This document shows, one piece after another, positions 25,796 through 34,843 of a stretch of 55,956 nt of DNA (positions are counted from its first letter, which is position 1; each line of letters starts with the position of its first letter). The notes under the pieces are model-generated. The model was given only the letters and a program-made list of their open reading frames with translations, was not told the origin of the DNA and made no database searches. Location: NCBI GenBank assembly GCA_002293065.1, contig DBCN01000063.1:1-55956 (forward strand), written 5' to 3'. Made by a program: the position numbers and the translations under genes. This DNA comes from Opitutia bacterium UBA957. GTDB lineage: Bacteria; Verrucomicrobiota; Verrucomicrobiia; Opitutales; UBA953.

Positions 25796-27721
25796 ATGGT
25801 CCGCCCCGCCCTGCTCAGCCTGCTGCTCCTGCTGTCCGCCTGCCAGGCCATCCCGCAGCACCCCGCCAACCTCGTCGTCGAAGGCGTTCCCGCCATCACG
25901 CCCGAGCTGAAGGCCGAACTCGAGCCTTACGCCAACCTCGGTGGCGCCGGTTTCCGCGGCTGGGCCACCACCCAGCGAGCCATCTTGGTGACGACACGCA
26001 TCGGCGACGCCTCCCACCTGCACACGATGGCGGCGCCCCTGGCGAAGCGCACCCCAGTCACCCGGGGACCCGACACGATACGCAGCGGAAAGTTCCAGCC
26101 CAAGGGCACGCGCCTGCTGTATTCCGTCGACAAAGGCGGCGATGAGAACTTCCAGCTTTGGCTGACGGACACGGCCCACCCTGAGCAGCCGCCCCGGCGC
26201 CTGACGGACGGCAAATCACGCAACACCGATGCGATCTGGTCCAAGGACGGCACGCTGATCGCCTTCAGCTCCAATCGGCGCAACGGCAAGGATAGCGACA
26301 TCCTCATCGCCGATGTCCGCGGCCTCGCCGAGCCGCGCGAACTCGTCCGCCTCGACGCGGGCGGCTGGTCGCCGGTCGACTGGACCGCGGACGGCAAGTT
26401 CCTGCTGGTGCGCCAAAGCCTCGGCAACGCCGCCTCGCGCCTCTGGACCGTGGAAGTCGCCACGGGCAAGCGCACGCAAGTGAGTCCCAAGGGCGTCGCC
26501 TGCCTCTACCAGCAAGCCGTCTTCGCCGAAGGCGACCGGGCGATCTACGCCCTGACCAACCATGGGTCCGACTTCCTTTCCGTCATGCGCCTCGAGGTCG
26601 CGACCGGTAAACTCGCGCTGCTCGTACCCGACCCGAAGTGGGACGCCGAAGAACTCGCCGTGTCCTCCGACGGCAAGCGGCTCGCCTTTGCCGTGAACGT
26701 GGAAGGTTTCTCGCAGCTCCGCTGCTGGAACCTCGAGACGGGCAAGGAAATCCCGGTACCAGCGCTCAAACCCGGCGTCCTCAGCAACCTCGCCTGGCGG
26801 GCGGGCAGCCACGAGCTCGGCTTCACCCTCAACAGCGAAGACTCCGCCAGCGACGCCTGGTCGCTGGACCTAGCGGCGGGGGCGCTCACCCGCTGGACGA
26901 ACCGGACGACGAAGCCCAAGAAGGAGATCCCCGTGACCCAGCCGGAAGTCGTGCGGACGCCGAGCTTCGATGGCCTGAGCATCCCCTCCTTGGTCTACTA
27001 CCCGGACGCCAAGAAGTTCCCGGGGAAGCGCCCGGTGCTGATGTTGTTCCACGGCGGACCGGAAGGCCAGTCGCGTCCCGGGTATCGGGGTTCGGCGCTC
27101 TATTATCTGAACGAACTCGGCGTGGCGCTGGTCTACCCGAACATCCGCGGCTCGACCGGCTACGGCCGCACGTACCTGAGCCTCGACGACACGATCAAGC
27201 GGGAAGATGCGGTCAAGGACGTCGGCGCCGTGCTTGATTGGGTCGCGAAATCCGACCGCCTCGACGCCAAGCGCGTCGCGGTCTACGGCGGCAGCTACGG
27301 CGGCTTCATGAGCCTGGCCTGCCTGACCAACTACCCCGAACGCTTCCGTTGCGGCATCGACAACGTCGGCATCGCCAACTTCGTGACCTTCCTGCGGGAC
27401 ACCGCGGATTACCGCCGCGCCAATCGTCGGCTGGAGTACGGCGATGAACGCAAGCCCGAGGTGCGCGCGTTCCTGGAGCGCATCTCGCCCGCGAACCACG
27501 CCGACCGGATCCGCGCGCCCCTCCTCATCATCCAAGGTCGCAATGACCCCCGCGTGCCCTTCACTGAGGCGGAGCGGATGCGGGACGCCATCCGCGCCCA
27601 GGGCGGGCGCGTCTGGTTCGTGATGGCCAACGACGAGGGCCACGGCTTCGCCAAGAAGTCGAACGCCGATTTCCAATTCCAAGCCACGGTCCTCTTCCTG
27701 AAGGAGAACCTGCTGGACTAA
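25796..27721 (+). CDS. S9 family prolyl oligopeptidase-like lipoprotein
   Basis: A protein of 641 residues. The N-terminus has a lipoprotein signal, LLSLLLLLSAC, with the lipobox cysteine. A beta-propeller of YVTN/WD-like repeats (DPAS-type blades such as GKSRNTDAIWSKDGTLIAFSS) occupies about residues 60-350. The C-terminal alpha/beta hydrolase domain carries GGSYGGF (S500), D584 in RNDPRVP and H616 in DEGHGF, a complete catalytic triad. It probably degrades oligopeptides at the outer or inner membrane. ATG at 25796 starts the lipoprotein signal; an in-frame ATG at 25769 would add nine residues and fall inside the inverted repeat. Confidence 0.92.
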   Translation: MVRPALLSLLLLLSACQAIPQHPANLVVEGVPAITPELKAELEPYANLGGAGFRGWATTQRAILVTTRIGDASHLHTMAAPLAKRTPVTRGPDTIRSGKFQPKGTRLLYSVDKGGDENFQLWLTDTAHPEQPPRRLTDGKSRNTDAIWSKDGTLIAFSSNRRNGKDSDILIADVRGLAEPRELVRLDAGGWSPVDWTADGKFLLVRQSLGNAASRLWTVEVATGKRTQVSPKGVACLYQQAVFAEGDRAIYALTNHGSDFLSVMRLEVATGKLALLVPDPKWDAEELAVSSDGKRLAFAVNVEGFSQLRCWNLETGKEIPVPALKPGVLSNLAWRAGSHELGFTLNSEDSASDAWSLDLAAGALTRWTNRTTKPKKEIPVTQPEVVRTPSFDGLSIPSLVYYPDAKKFPGKRPVLMLFHGGPEGQSRPGYRGSALYYLNELGVALVYPNIRGSTGYGRTYLSLDDTIKREDAVKDVGAVLDWVAKSDRLDAKRVAVYGGSYGGFMSLACLTNYPERFRCGIDNVGIANFVTFLRDTADYRRANRRLEYGDERKPEVRAFLERISPANHADRIRAPLLIIQGRNDPRVPFTEAERMRDAIRAQGGRVWFVMANDEGHGFAKKSNADFQFQATVLFLKENLLD

Positions 27722-27730
27722 CGGGCGGGC

Positions 27731-28300
27731 TTACTCGTGGTCGCCGTGGCGCTGCATCCGCTCGCCCCACGCGAAGAGGATCATCGACACCAGGAAGACC
27801 GCGTGGATGATCGCTTGCCAGAGGATGACCTTCTCGTGGCTGGCGGTCATGGGCTTATCGGCCGAAGCCGCCGAGGTGATGTCGATGAAGCTCTTCAGGA
27901 GGTGGATGGCCGAGATGCTCGCCAAGCTGCCCGCCAGCTTCACCTTCAGCGTATTGGCGTTGATGTGGTCGAGCCAATCCGGGCGGTCGCCGTTTTCGCC
28001 GAAATCGATCCGGCTGACGAACGTCACGTAGCCGCCGACGACGACCATGTTCACGAGGTTGGCCACCATGGAGATGTCGACCAAGGAAAGGATGCCCAAC
28101 ATGATGGAGCTCTCCGTGGCGGTCGCGAACCCGGCGAGCAGGTGGATCAATTCCTGGACGCTCTTCCACGCGTAGGCGATGGCGGCGAAGATCAGGGCGA
28201 TGTAAATCGGGGCCTGCACCCAGCGGCTGGCGAAGATGAAATACTCCAGACCATGCTCCAGCTTTTGCAGGACACCTTCGGACTTCGGGTCGTTAGCCAT
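27731..28300 (-). CDS. YqhA family (UPF0114) inner-membrane protein
   Basis: A protein of 189 residues with about four hydrophobic segments: WVQAPIYIALIFAAIAYAW, MLGILSLVDISMVANLVNMVVVGGYVTFV, a short hydrophobic piece near SLASISAIHLLKSF, and ILWQAIIHAVFLVSMILFAW. These and the N-terminal LEHGLEYFIFASRW block are typical of the YqhA/UPF0114 family, whose function is unknown. The protein is probably an integral inner-membrane protein. It ends only nine bases from the convergent S9 peptidase stop. It follows the CrtI-like gene by 46 bases and is probably in the same transcript. Confidence 0.9.
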   Translation of the reverse strand: MANDPKSEGVLQKLEHGLEYFIFASRWVQAPIYIALIFAAIAYAWKSVQELIHLLAGFATATESSIMLGILSLVDISMVANLVNMVVVGGYVTFVSRIDFGENGDRPDWLDHINANTLKVKLAGSLASISAIHLLKSFIDITSAASADKPMTASHEKVILWQAIIHAVFLVSMILFAWGERMQRHGDHE

Positions 28301-28346
28301 GGCGGGAGAATTGGCATTCTTTTCCCACCGTCAAGCCATGGCGACG

Positions 28347-29837
28347 TCAGATGCCGGCGCTGGCGGCGGCCTCGCCGAGCGGACCGGCCTCCGGATCGCG
28401 CAGGTAGGCATCGGCCTTGGCCGAAACAATCACGCCGTAATTGATCGTGCCCAACCAGCCGGACATGATGATGCCCACGCTGCCGGCGTGGTATAGCCCG
28501 CCCACTTGTTCGGGCAGGCCCATCGACACCTTGAGCCCTTCGAACTTGGTGCCGAAGGAAGTACCCCCCACGTGGCGGACGTAACGGTTGACCGTGCGCG
28601 GGGTGGCCGCCTCGGCATGGTCGACCTTGGAGCGGATGTCGGGGATGAACTTCTCGAGCCCGCGGAAGGATTCCTCGATGACGCGCGCCTTATGCGTCTG
28701 GTAGTCGGCCTCGGAGAGGTTGGCCCAGTCTTCGTAGCGCTGGTTGACGGAGGTGACGATCGCGTAACGCGGGATCTTGGTGTGCGGACGGGTGTCCGGG
28801 TAGTAGACCGAGTACGTGCGCGAGGTCGTATGGAAATCGATGAGCTCGCGGCTGGAGAAGGGCTTCGCCTCCGAAGTGAAGACGAGGTCGCCGATGTGCG
28901 GGATGCTCTCGCCCGTCCGGACGCCCATGTAGACCTGGCAGGAGGAGGTGTTGACGCGGACCTGGCGGGCCTGCTCGAGGAAGGCGCCATCGAAGGCCGT
29001 GGCCTCCGCCAGCTTCAGGACGGTGTCCTTGATGTTCGCGTTAGAGACGACGGTGGCGCACGCCACTTCGGCCTCTTCGCCCAGCCGCGTGCCGCGGAGC
29101 TTCACCCCGACCACGCGGCGGCGGCCCGAAGCGTCCTTCTCGACGAGCACCTTCTCGACGAGCACGTTGCGGCGGATGTCGACCCCATTGGCCTTCATCT
29201 CCGCCGTCATGAGGTTGATCATGGTGTCCGTGCCGCCTTGGAAGATGAACACCCCCTTCGACATGAAGTTCGAGAAGACGATGCCGAACGTGATGGCCGG
29301 ATCGTCGAGGGTCGAACCGTTGGCGTAGGCGATGGGCTCAAGCAGCAGGCGCTGGATGTCGGGCCGGCCGGGGAAGAACTGCTCGAAGAGCTCGCGCGTC
29401 GTGCGCGGGTCGTTGTCGTAGTAGTTCATCGAGCGGAGGTGCGCGAAGAAAGCCTCCACGGTCTCGGCGGGAATGCGAAACTGCTCGATCATGATCCGCG
29501 TGAAGTCCGCGCGGTCGAACGTCGTCCGGACGTCGAAATCCGGGTTGATGAACCGGACGTCGTGCAGCTGGTGGATGCGGTCGGAGATTTCCTTCGTCCA
29601 GTAGCGGCGGGTCGACTTGATCATCCCATGCGGGAAGCCGTGCAGGGAGATGTCGAACACGTGGCCACCGGCGCGCTTGAAAAAGGTCGCCAAGCCTCCG
29701 AGCTGGTAATGGTGCTCGAGCAGGAGCACCTTCCGGCCGAACTTGGCCAGGTTGTTCGCGGCCGTCATGCCGCCCAGGCCGGCGCCAATGACGACGGCGT
29801 CGTAGCGGGGGAGCAGGTTTTCGAAAGGCGAAGGCAT
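28347..29837 (-). CDS. CrtI/phytoene desaturase-like FAD-dependent oxidoreductase
   Basis: A protein of 496 residues. The N-terminal dinucleotide-binding motif is VVIGAGLGGMTAANNLAKFG (15-34), followed by the EHHYQLGGLATFF block typical of phytoene desaturase and carotene isomerase. The C-terminal motif GLYHAGSVGIIMSGWLG lies where the second FAD contact sits in that family. The substrate cannot be determined. Other carotenoid enzymes (CrtB, CrtY) are absent nearby, so it could instead be a retinol or fatty-chain saturase or oxidase. It lies between an ABC ATPase gene upstream and the YqhA gene downstream, all on the same strand. Confidence 0.85.
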   Translation of the reverse strand: MPSPFENLLPRYDAVVIGAGLGGMTAANNLAKFGRKVLLLEHHYQLGGLATFFKRAGGHVFDISLHGFPHGMIKSTRRYWTKEISDRIHQLHDVRFINPDFDVRTTFDRADFTRIMIEQFRIPAETVEAFFAHLRSMNYYDNDPRTTRELFEQFFPGRPDIQRLLLEPIAYANGSTLDDPAITFGIVFSNFMSKGVFIFQGGTDTMINLMTAEMKANGVDIRRNVLVEKVLVEKDASGRRRVVGVKLRGTRLGEEAEVACATVVSNANIKDTVLKLAEATAFDGAFLEQARQVRVNTSSCQVYMGVRTGESIPHIGDLVFTSEAKPFSSRELIDFHTTSRTYSVYYPDTRPHTKIPRYAIVTSVNQRYEDWANLSEADYQTHKARVIEESFRGLEKFIPDIRSKVDHAEAATPRTVNRYVRHVGGTSFGTKFEGLKVSMGLPEQVGGLYHAGSVGIIMSGWLGTINYGVIVSAKADAYLRDPEAGPLGEAAASAGI

Positions 29838-29901
29838 CGGAAGGGGACTGGAAGAAGGAAACGGGCGGAAGGCAAAGCCGAAACCCGCTTGAAGGCCGCC
29901 C

Positions 29902-30693
29902 TCAAGGCGTCCGCAGGCTCCAGCCGGCCCGCTTCCTCGACAGCACCACCGGCCGCCCGAACAACTCGGCCAACTGCGGCCGACGCAGGACCTCGGCGAC
30001 GGGGCCCGCGGCCAATTTGGCGCCCGCCCGCAAGAGCAGCGCGTGCGTGAAGACCGGGACGATCTCCTCGACGTGGTGCGTCACGAGCACGACGGACGTG
30101 CCCTTGGCCACCGTCGGCAGTCGTTGCAGCAACGCCAGGAAATCCGCCCGGGCGGCGGGGTCGAGGCCGGCGCACGGCTCGTCCAGGATGAGCAAGGCCG
30201 GCCGGCCGATCAACGCCCGGGCGATGAGCACGCGCTGGCGCTCACCTTGGGAGAGATGCCCGAAGGGACGGGCTGCCAGCGCACCGACCTTCAACTGCCG
30301 CAGCATCTTGCGGGCGCGCGCCAAGACGGCGGCCGGCGGCCGGCGCCAAAGGTTGATGACGCCGTCGACGCCGCCCGCGACGACATGCAGGGCCGGTTCG
30401 GACGGTTGCACCATCGCGGCGACCGACGGGCCCGCCAAGCCGATGCGCCGACGCAGTTCACGCCAGTCGCTGCGACCGAACGTTTCGCCGAGGACGGTGA
30501 CCCGCCCGGCGGTGGGCGCGAAATAACCCGTCAACGCCGCCAACAACGAAGATTTGCCCGAACCATTGGGGCCGAGGAGGACCCAGTGCTCGCCGGCGCG
30601 CACGGTCCAATCGATGCCCTTGAGGATGACCTTGCCTTCGCGGGCGATGCGCAGGCGGGCGACCTCGAGGATAGGCGGGAGCGGCGGCTTCAT
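29902..30693 (-). CDS. ABC transporter ATP-binding protein (ModF/PhnC-like single domain)
   Basis: A protein of 263 residues. Walker A is GPNGSGKSS (41-49), the signature motif is LSQGERQRV and Walker B is ALLILDEPCAGLDP, with the switch histidine in VTHHVEEI. It resembles the stand-alone ATPases used in molybdate-type or uncharacterised systems. No permease or binding protein is adjacent, so it either pairs with a partner elsewhere or acts without one. It precedes the FAD enzyme gene by 64 bases. Confidence 0.9.
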   Translation of the reverse strand: MKPPLPPILEVARLRIAREGKVILKGIDWTVRAGEHWVLLGPNGSGKSSLLAALTGYFAPTAGRVTVLGETFGRSDWRELRRRIGLAGPSVAAMVQPSEPALHVVAGGVDGVINLWRRPPAAVLARARKMLRQLKVGALAARPFGHLSQGERQRVLIARALIGRPALLILDEPCAGLDPAARADFLALLQRLPTVAKGTSVVLVTHHVEEIVPVFTHALLLRAGAKLAAGPVAEVLRRPQLAELFGRPVVLSRKRAGWSLRTP

Positions 30694-30792
30694 GGGCTGA
30701 CGTTATTAGGCTGGGGCCGTTCCGACTTCCAAGTCGCAAAGCACCTCCACCCATCCTTGCCCTCCGCCCCGAGGTCGGCTTAAGTTCGGGCG

Positions 30793-31458
30793 ATGCGTTG
30801 GGCGACCCCACTCCTCCTTGGCCTATGCCTCGCCGTCGCGGCGGCGGATAAACCGACGCCGCCGCCGGTCTCGCCGGACGACTTGGCCGAGCTCGAACAA
30901 CTCCGTCAGAAGCTCCGCGACGACCCATCACCGGCCCCCGTCGCGCCGGCGAAGGGCGCCATGAGCCGCGAGGACCAAGCGGAAATCGAGGCCTTGCGCG
31001 CCCAAGTCTCGGCCCGGCAAACGGAGCTCCCCGCCGGACGGCCCATCCTCGTCCAGCTGATCCACACGGAACTCGACGGCTTGGAACTGGTGATGGTGCT
31101 CGACGCGCCCGTCCCCACGCCGGTCGTCATTCAAGGCAGCGGCCACACCTTGGGACAGAAGTTCAGCGTGTACGGCACGTTCAGCGGCGCGGCCAAGTTC
31201 GAGGGAGCCTACTACTCCTTGCTCAAGACCAGCGAGCCCGTGATCAACGCCTTGGCGCCCAAGGAAGCGCCCAAGGAAGCGCCGGCCCTCCGCCCAGTCC
31301 TGGGGGCCCCGGATGGCGCCGCCGATGACGGCTTCGGCGGCTTCCAACTCAGCAACATCCTCTTCGCCGGCTTCGCCGCCATCTCGCTCGCCATCGTCGC
31401 CCTCAAGGTCAAAGCCAAGGTCGATGCGATGAAGAACAAGAAGGCCCGCCGTCGCTAA
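30793..31458 (+). CDS. Secreted or anchored protein of unknown function
   Basis: A protein of 221 residues with a signal peptide (MRWATPLLLGLCLAVAAA) and, near the C-terminus, one hydrophobic helix (ILFAGFAAISLAIVALKV) followed by a basic tail. The middle holds a short coiled-coil-like stretch (EQLRQKLRDD, then EIEALRAQVSARQTEL) and a hydrophobic beta-like part (LVQLIHTELDGLELVMVLDA). The topology suggests a periplasmic domain held by a C-terminal membrane anchor. I do not recognise the family. It is divergent from the ABC ATPase gene and leads three co-directional secreted-protein genes. Confidence 0.65.
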   Translation: MRWATPLLLGLCLAVAAADKPTPPPVSPDDLAELEQLRQKLRDDPSPAPVAPAKGAMSREDQAEIEALRAQVSARQTELPAGRPILVQLIHTELDGLELVMVLDAPVPTPVVIQGSGHTLGQKFSVYGTFSGAAKFEGAYYSLLKTSEPVINALAPKEAPKEAPALRPVLGAPDGAADDGFGGFQLSNILFAGFAAISLAIVALKVKAKVDAMKNKKARRR

Positions 31459-31472
31459 CGCCCCTTTCGTCC

Positions 31473-32321
31473 ATGAAGACCGCCGCCGCCCTGCTCGCCC
31501 TTGTCGCCCTCGCCTGCGTCCCGCCGGCCGCGCATGGCGCCACCAACGCCGAAAAGGCGAAAGCCACCGCGAAAGCGGTGGCCGCTGGTGGTGGCTCGGC
31601 CGGCAGCGCGAGCACCGGAGCGAAGGTCGCACCCACCAAGGGAGCGGAAGATCCTCCGACGCCCTTGACCGAGGCGCTCAAGGACGGGACGGAAACGCGC
31701 ATCACCTGCACCTACAAAGGCGCGGGCAAGAACGCCGCGATGTCGGGCACCTACCATTACAAGCTCTGGGTCCCCGAAGGCTACTCGGCTGACCCGAAAA
31801 AGACCTGGAAGACGATCTTCATCGCCGACCCCAACGGCAAGGCCAAGCTCGGCGCCATGGGCGACTGGATCAAGGCGCACGGCTACATCGCCGTGATGCT
31901 GGAAGAATCCAAGAATGGCCCGTGGGAGCCGATCCTCGGCAACTTCCTCGCGGCCCATGAAGACGTCGTGAAGCGGATGCGCGTCGCCGAAGGCAAGAAA
32001 GTCGCGACCGGCTTTTCCGGCGGCGCCCGTGCCAGTTCCCTGTTCGTCACGCTGGTCCCTGGCTTCGGTGGCCTCATCCTCCAAGGCGCCGGCTGCAGCG
32101 ACATCAATCCCGACGGCACCTATGTCACCAAGGACATCAAGGTGAAGTCGGTCGCCGGCACCTTCGGCAAGAAAGACATGAATTACAAGGAAGCCGCCCG
32201 CCTCAAGAAGTCCTTCGGCGCGCGCATCGAGGTGTTCGAGTTCGAAGGCGGGCACCAATGGGCGCCCAAGGAAATCATCGAGCCGGCCCTGACCGCGGTG
32301 GACGGCAAGCTGCCGAAGTAA
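31473..32321 (+). CDS. Secreted alpha/beta-hydrolase-like protein
   Basis: A protein of 282 residues. A signal peptide (MKTAAALLALVALACVPPAAHG) is followed by an Ala/Gly/Ser-rich linker to about residue 60. The catalytic-like elbow is ATGFSGGARASS, and a late histidine is in EFEGGHQWAP. The general layout is that of an alpha/beta-hydrolase such as an esterase or PHB-depolymerase-like enzyme. The strand order has not been verified. It follows the previous gene by 14 bases and precedes a second hydrolase-like gene by 59 bases, suggesting an operon of secreted proteins. Confidence 0.7.
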   Translation: MKTAAALLALVALACVPPAAHGATNAEKAKATAKAVAAGGGSAGSASTGAKVAPTKGAEDPPTPLTEALKDGTETRITCTYKGAGKNAAMSGTYHYKLWVPEGYSADPKKTWKTIFIADPNGKAKLGAMGDWIKAHGYIAVMLEESKNGPWEPILGNFLAAHEDVVKRMRVAEGKKVATGFSGGARASSLFVTLVPGFGGLILQGAGCSDINPDGTYVTKDIKVKSVAGTFGKKDMNYKEAARLKKSFGARIEVFEFEGGHQWAPKEIIEPALTAVDGKLPK

Positions 32322-32380
32322 ACGACGGCGAGCAGAAGGGTTGCAGGGCAGGCGGCGAGCGGCTTGAGTGTCGTATCCCC

Positions 32381-33427
32381 ATGAAGTCCTTCCTGCCCCT
32401 CCTTCTGGCCCTCACGGGCTTCGCCGACGCGGCCGAACCCGCGCTTAAGTTCACCGACCCGAAGCCCCAAGCCTATAGCCTGACGCTGCGGGCGAGCGAG
32501 ATCGACCCGCGTTGCAAGTCGCACCCGGAGGTCGGGTTCGTCCTCGAGGCCGCGGGCAAGCCGGCCGACACCCAAAGGGCGCTGGTCGATACGCGCGTGG
32601 CGCCGCGAGGCCAACTCGTCATCTGGCTCATGGCCCACAGCCAGCCCTTGGCCGAAAAGGTCAACGGCTACGGCCTGCACTACATCCAGGTCGCCTACGC
32701 GCGCGAGTGGTTCGCCAAGCTCAACACCGAGCCGCTCAATGACCCGCAGCACCTCGGCAACATCCGCCTCGAGGCCACCACCGGCATGGACGCGTCCAAG
32801 GCCATCGACATCCCCGGTCCGGACAGCATGAAGGAACGCGCTTACCAACTCGTGAAGGCGTTGGCGAAAGCCAACCCGCCGGGCCGCTGGGAATTCTTCC
32901 TCACGAAGGACGGCAAAGGCCTCGACTGGGAGAAAGTCATCGTCTCGGGAGCCTCGCACGGCGCGACCTCCTCGGCCCGCTTCGGCATCGCGCAGAAGTG
33001 CGCGCGCATCGTGATGTTCTGCGGCCCGCGCGACCAGCTCGATGATTGGCAAGCGCTGCCTTCGGCGACGCCCGCCAACCGTTACTTCGGCTACAGCCAC
33101 GTGCTCGACGGCGGCTGGAGCGCCGACCATTACCCGCGCTCCTGGCTGCTCCTCGGCCTGAACAAGTTCGGCCCGATCGTGAATACCGACGAAGCCAAGT
33201 ATCCTTACGGCAACTCGCGGCGCCTGATCACCAAGTACGACGTCAAAGGCGACGCCAACAAAGCCCACGGCTTCGTCCAAGTCGGCAAGAACCCACCCAA
33301 GGACGCCAAAGGCGTGCCGCTGCAGGAAGACGTCTGGCGCTACCTCTTCACCGCCCCGGTCGACGAAGTCGGTAAGCCCGTCCCGGCCGAGCCTGAGACC
33401 CGGATGAACCTGCGGAAGAAGAAGTGA
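32381..33427 (+). CDS. Secreted hydrolase-like protein (BPSS1187-type)
   Basis: A protein of 348 residues with a signal peptide (MKSFLPLLLALTGFADAA). An alpha/beta-hydrolase-like elbow, IVSGASHGATSSARFG, and a late GYSHVLDGGWSADHYP segment with histidines are present. The overall pattern resembles the BPSS1187 family, whose role is unknown; that match is from memory. ATG at 32381 is chosen because it begins the signal peptide. It is the last of three secreted-protein genes before the translation genes. Confidence 0.7.
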   Translation: MKSFLPLLLALTGFADAAEPALKFTDPKPQAYSLTLRASEIDPRCKSHPEVGFVLEAAGKPADTQRALVDTRVAPRGQLVIWLMAHSQPLAEKVNGYGLHYIQVAYAREWFAKLNTEPLNDPQHLGNIRLEATTGMDASKAIDIPGPDSMKERAYQLVKALAKANPPGRWEFFLTKDGKGLDWEKVIVSGASHGATSSARFGIAQKCARIVMFCGPRDQLDDWQALPSATPANRYFGYSHVLDGGWSADHYPRSWLLLGLNKFGPIVNTDEAKYPYGNSRRLITKYDVKGDANKAHGFVQVGKNPPKDAKGVPLQEDVWRYLFTAPVDEVGKPVPAEPETRMNLRKKK

Positions 33428-33487
33428 AGCCCGTTACCGAGGCTTGCCCTCGGTCGGCTTTCTCCCGTTGGATGGTCTGACATCGCC

Positions 33488-34180
33488 GTGGCCATCCGCA
33501 TCGACCTTCTCACCCTCTTCCCGGCCATGGCCGATGGCTTCCTTCAGGAATCCGTCATCGGTCGCGCCATCGAAAAGGGTACCCTCGGCTTCAAGGCCCA
33601 CGACCTCCGCCAGTACTCGAAGGATAAGCACCGAAAGGTCGACGACATCCCGTATGGGGGTGGTCCCGGCATGCTGATGACCTGCCAGCCCCTTTTTGAT
33701 GCCGTGGACGCCTTGGCCACCCCGGATTGTGAGGTCATCTACCTTTGCCCCGACGGGGAGCAGTTGACCAACCCCTTGGCCCGCGAATTAGCCCAAAAAA
33801 GCCACTTAATCCTCGTTTCGGGACACTATGAGGGTATCGATCAGCGCTTCCGGGACCGCAAAGTTACCCGTGAAATTTCGATTGGGGACTATGTTTTGAC
33901 CAATGGCACCCTCCCCGCCTGCGTCCTCGTCGATTGTATCGGTCGGCAGATTCCCGGGGTCCTGGGCGAGGAAAACTCCTTGACGGGGGACAGCTACAAC
34001 GGCAAGTTGCTCGCCTTTCCGCAGTACACCAGACCCGCTGTTTATGATGGTCTCGAGGTGCCCCCGGTCCTCCTAGGAGGACACCACGCCGAAATCGAAA
34101 AGTGGCGCCGGGCAAAGCAAATCGAGAAGACAAAGCACCGCAGGCCCGACCTACTGGAAGACCAAGAACACCAGCCATGA
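33488..34180 (+). CDS. trmD: tRNA (guanine-N1)-methyltransferase TrmD
   Basis: A protein of 230 residues, typical length. Motifs are IDLLTLFPAM at the N-terminus, DIPYGGGPGMLM, the knotted SAM site LVSGHYEGIDQRF followed by EISIGDYVL, and the late LLAFPQYTRP segment. It methylates G37 of tRNAs that read CCN, CUN and CGG. The usual GGELPA is TNGTLPA here, a mild deviation. Translation starts at GTG (33488). Its TGA overlaps the ATG of rplS (ATGA), so coupling is likely. Confidence 0.96.
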   Translation: MAIRIDLLTLFPAMADGFLQESVIGRAIEKGTLGFKAHDLRQYSKDKHRKVDDIPYGGGPGMLMTCQPLFDAVDALATPDCEVIYLCPDGEQLTNPLARELAQKSHLILVSGHYEGIDQRFRDRKVTREISIGDYVLTNGTLPACVLVDCIGRQIPGVLGEENSLTGDSYNGKLLAFPQYTRPAVYDGLEVPPVLLGGHHAEIEKWRRAKQIEKTKHRRPDLLEDQEHQP

Positions 34181-34567
34181 GCAACCATCCCCTCCTCCAA
34201 TACGCCACCCAATCGCAGCTGAAGCCCGGCCGCGGCCACGACACTTTCAAGGTCGGTGATGGCGTCCGCGTCTCCACCAAGGTCCGCGAAGGCGACAAAG
34301 AGCGCACGCAGGCCTTTTCGGGCATCGTGATCTCCCGCAAGGGCGGCAACGTCCAGGAAACCTTCACCGTTCGCCGCGTCTCCTTCGGTGAAGGCGTCGA
34401 GCGCACCTTCCCGGTCCACTCCCCGAACATCGAGAAGATCGAAGTCGAGCGCGTGTCCCAGGTCATGAAGCGCCCGCCTCTTCTACCTCCGCGACCGTCA
34501 CGGTAAGTCGGCCACCAAGGTTAAGGAAAAGCGTTACGACCCTTCGGCCGCTGCCGAAGCCAAGTAA
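34177..34567 (+). CDS. rplS: Ribosomal protein bL19 with an apparent +1 frameshift
   Basis: The ATG at 34177 opens a frame coding for most of bL19, including SGIVISRKGGNVQETFTVRR and VERTFPVHSPNIEKIEVER. After residue 98, near 34470, the frame goes wrong: it ends at a stop at 34504-34506 with an unrelated tail (RPPLLPPRPSR). The next frame carries the missing end (ARLFYLRDRHGKSATKVKEK) to a stop at 34565-34567. Ignoring one extra base in the run around 34470-34474 restores a 129-residue protein that aligns with the family (V-M-K-A-R-L-F-Y for V-R-K-A-K-L-Y-Y). The gene is essential, so a sequencing or assembly error is the likeliest cause; a true or programmed frameshift is less likely. Confidence 0.88.
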
Positions 34568-34585
34568 GCGCTCCCTGCGCCCTTT

Positions 34586-34612
34586 AAAAGCCCCGCTTGC
34601 GGGGCTTTTTTA
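34586..34612 (+). terminator. Rho-independent terminator after trmD-rplS
   Basis: The sequence AAAAGCCCCG, a four-base loop, CGGGGCTTTTTT forms a strong hairpin with a T run. It ends the trmD-rplS transcript, so rpsP downstream is a separate unit. Confidence 0.9.
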
Positions 34613-34843
34613 TACCCAAGGATAAAGACCTAGCCACGCAAACGACTGCAATCAGGCAAATCAACCTTCTGCTTATTAGTTACTTAGCCTGCATACAGAC
34701 ATTTTTAGGCTGCACGGGGGTCCTAAGTTTTTTCAAAAAACGCCGCCTGCAGGCTTGACTCCCCCTTCCCCGCCTGCGTCTTTCCACATCCCTCGTTTGG
34801 CTCGTCCAGACATCCGGAATCTCCCTCCCTCTTCTCCACCACT
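34613..34843 (+). promoter_or_regulatory. Leader and promoter region of rpsP
   Basis: The 231 bases between the rplS terminator and rpsP are AT-rich for the first half. Two palindromes are present: GTTTTTTCAAAAAAC at 34727-34741 and GCCTGCAGGC at 34745-34754. TTGACT at 34754-34759 is the best -35-like hexamer, but no matching -10 is visible at the right distance. The region probably contains the rpsP promoter and perhaps a regulatory hairpin. No known riboswitch is recognised. Confidence 0.3.

Noticed and set aside
34102..34506. A longer rplS starting upstream within trmD.
   Set aside because: Homology of bL19 begins near the ATG at 34177, and the ATGA overlap with trmD supports it.
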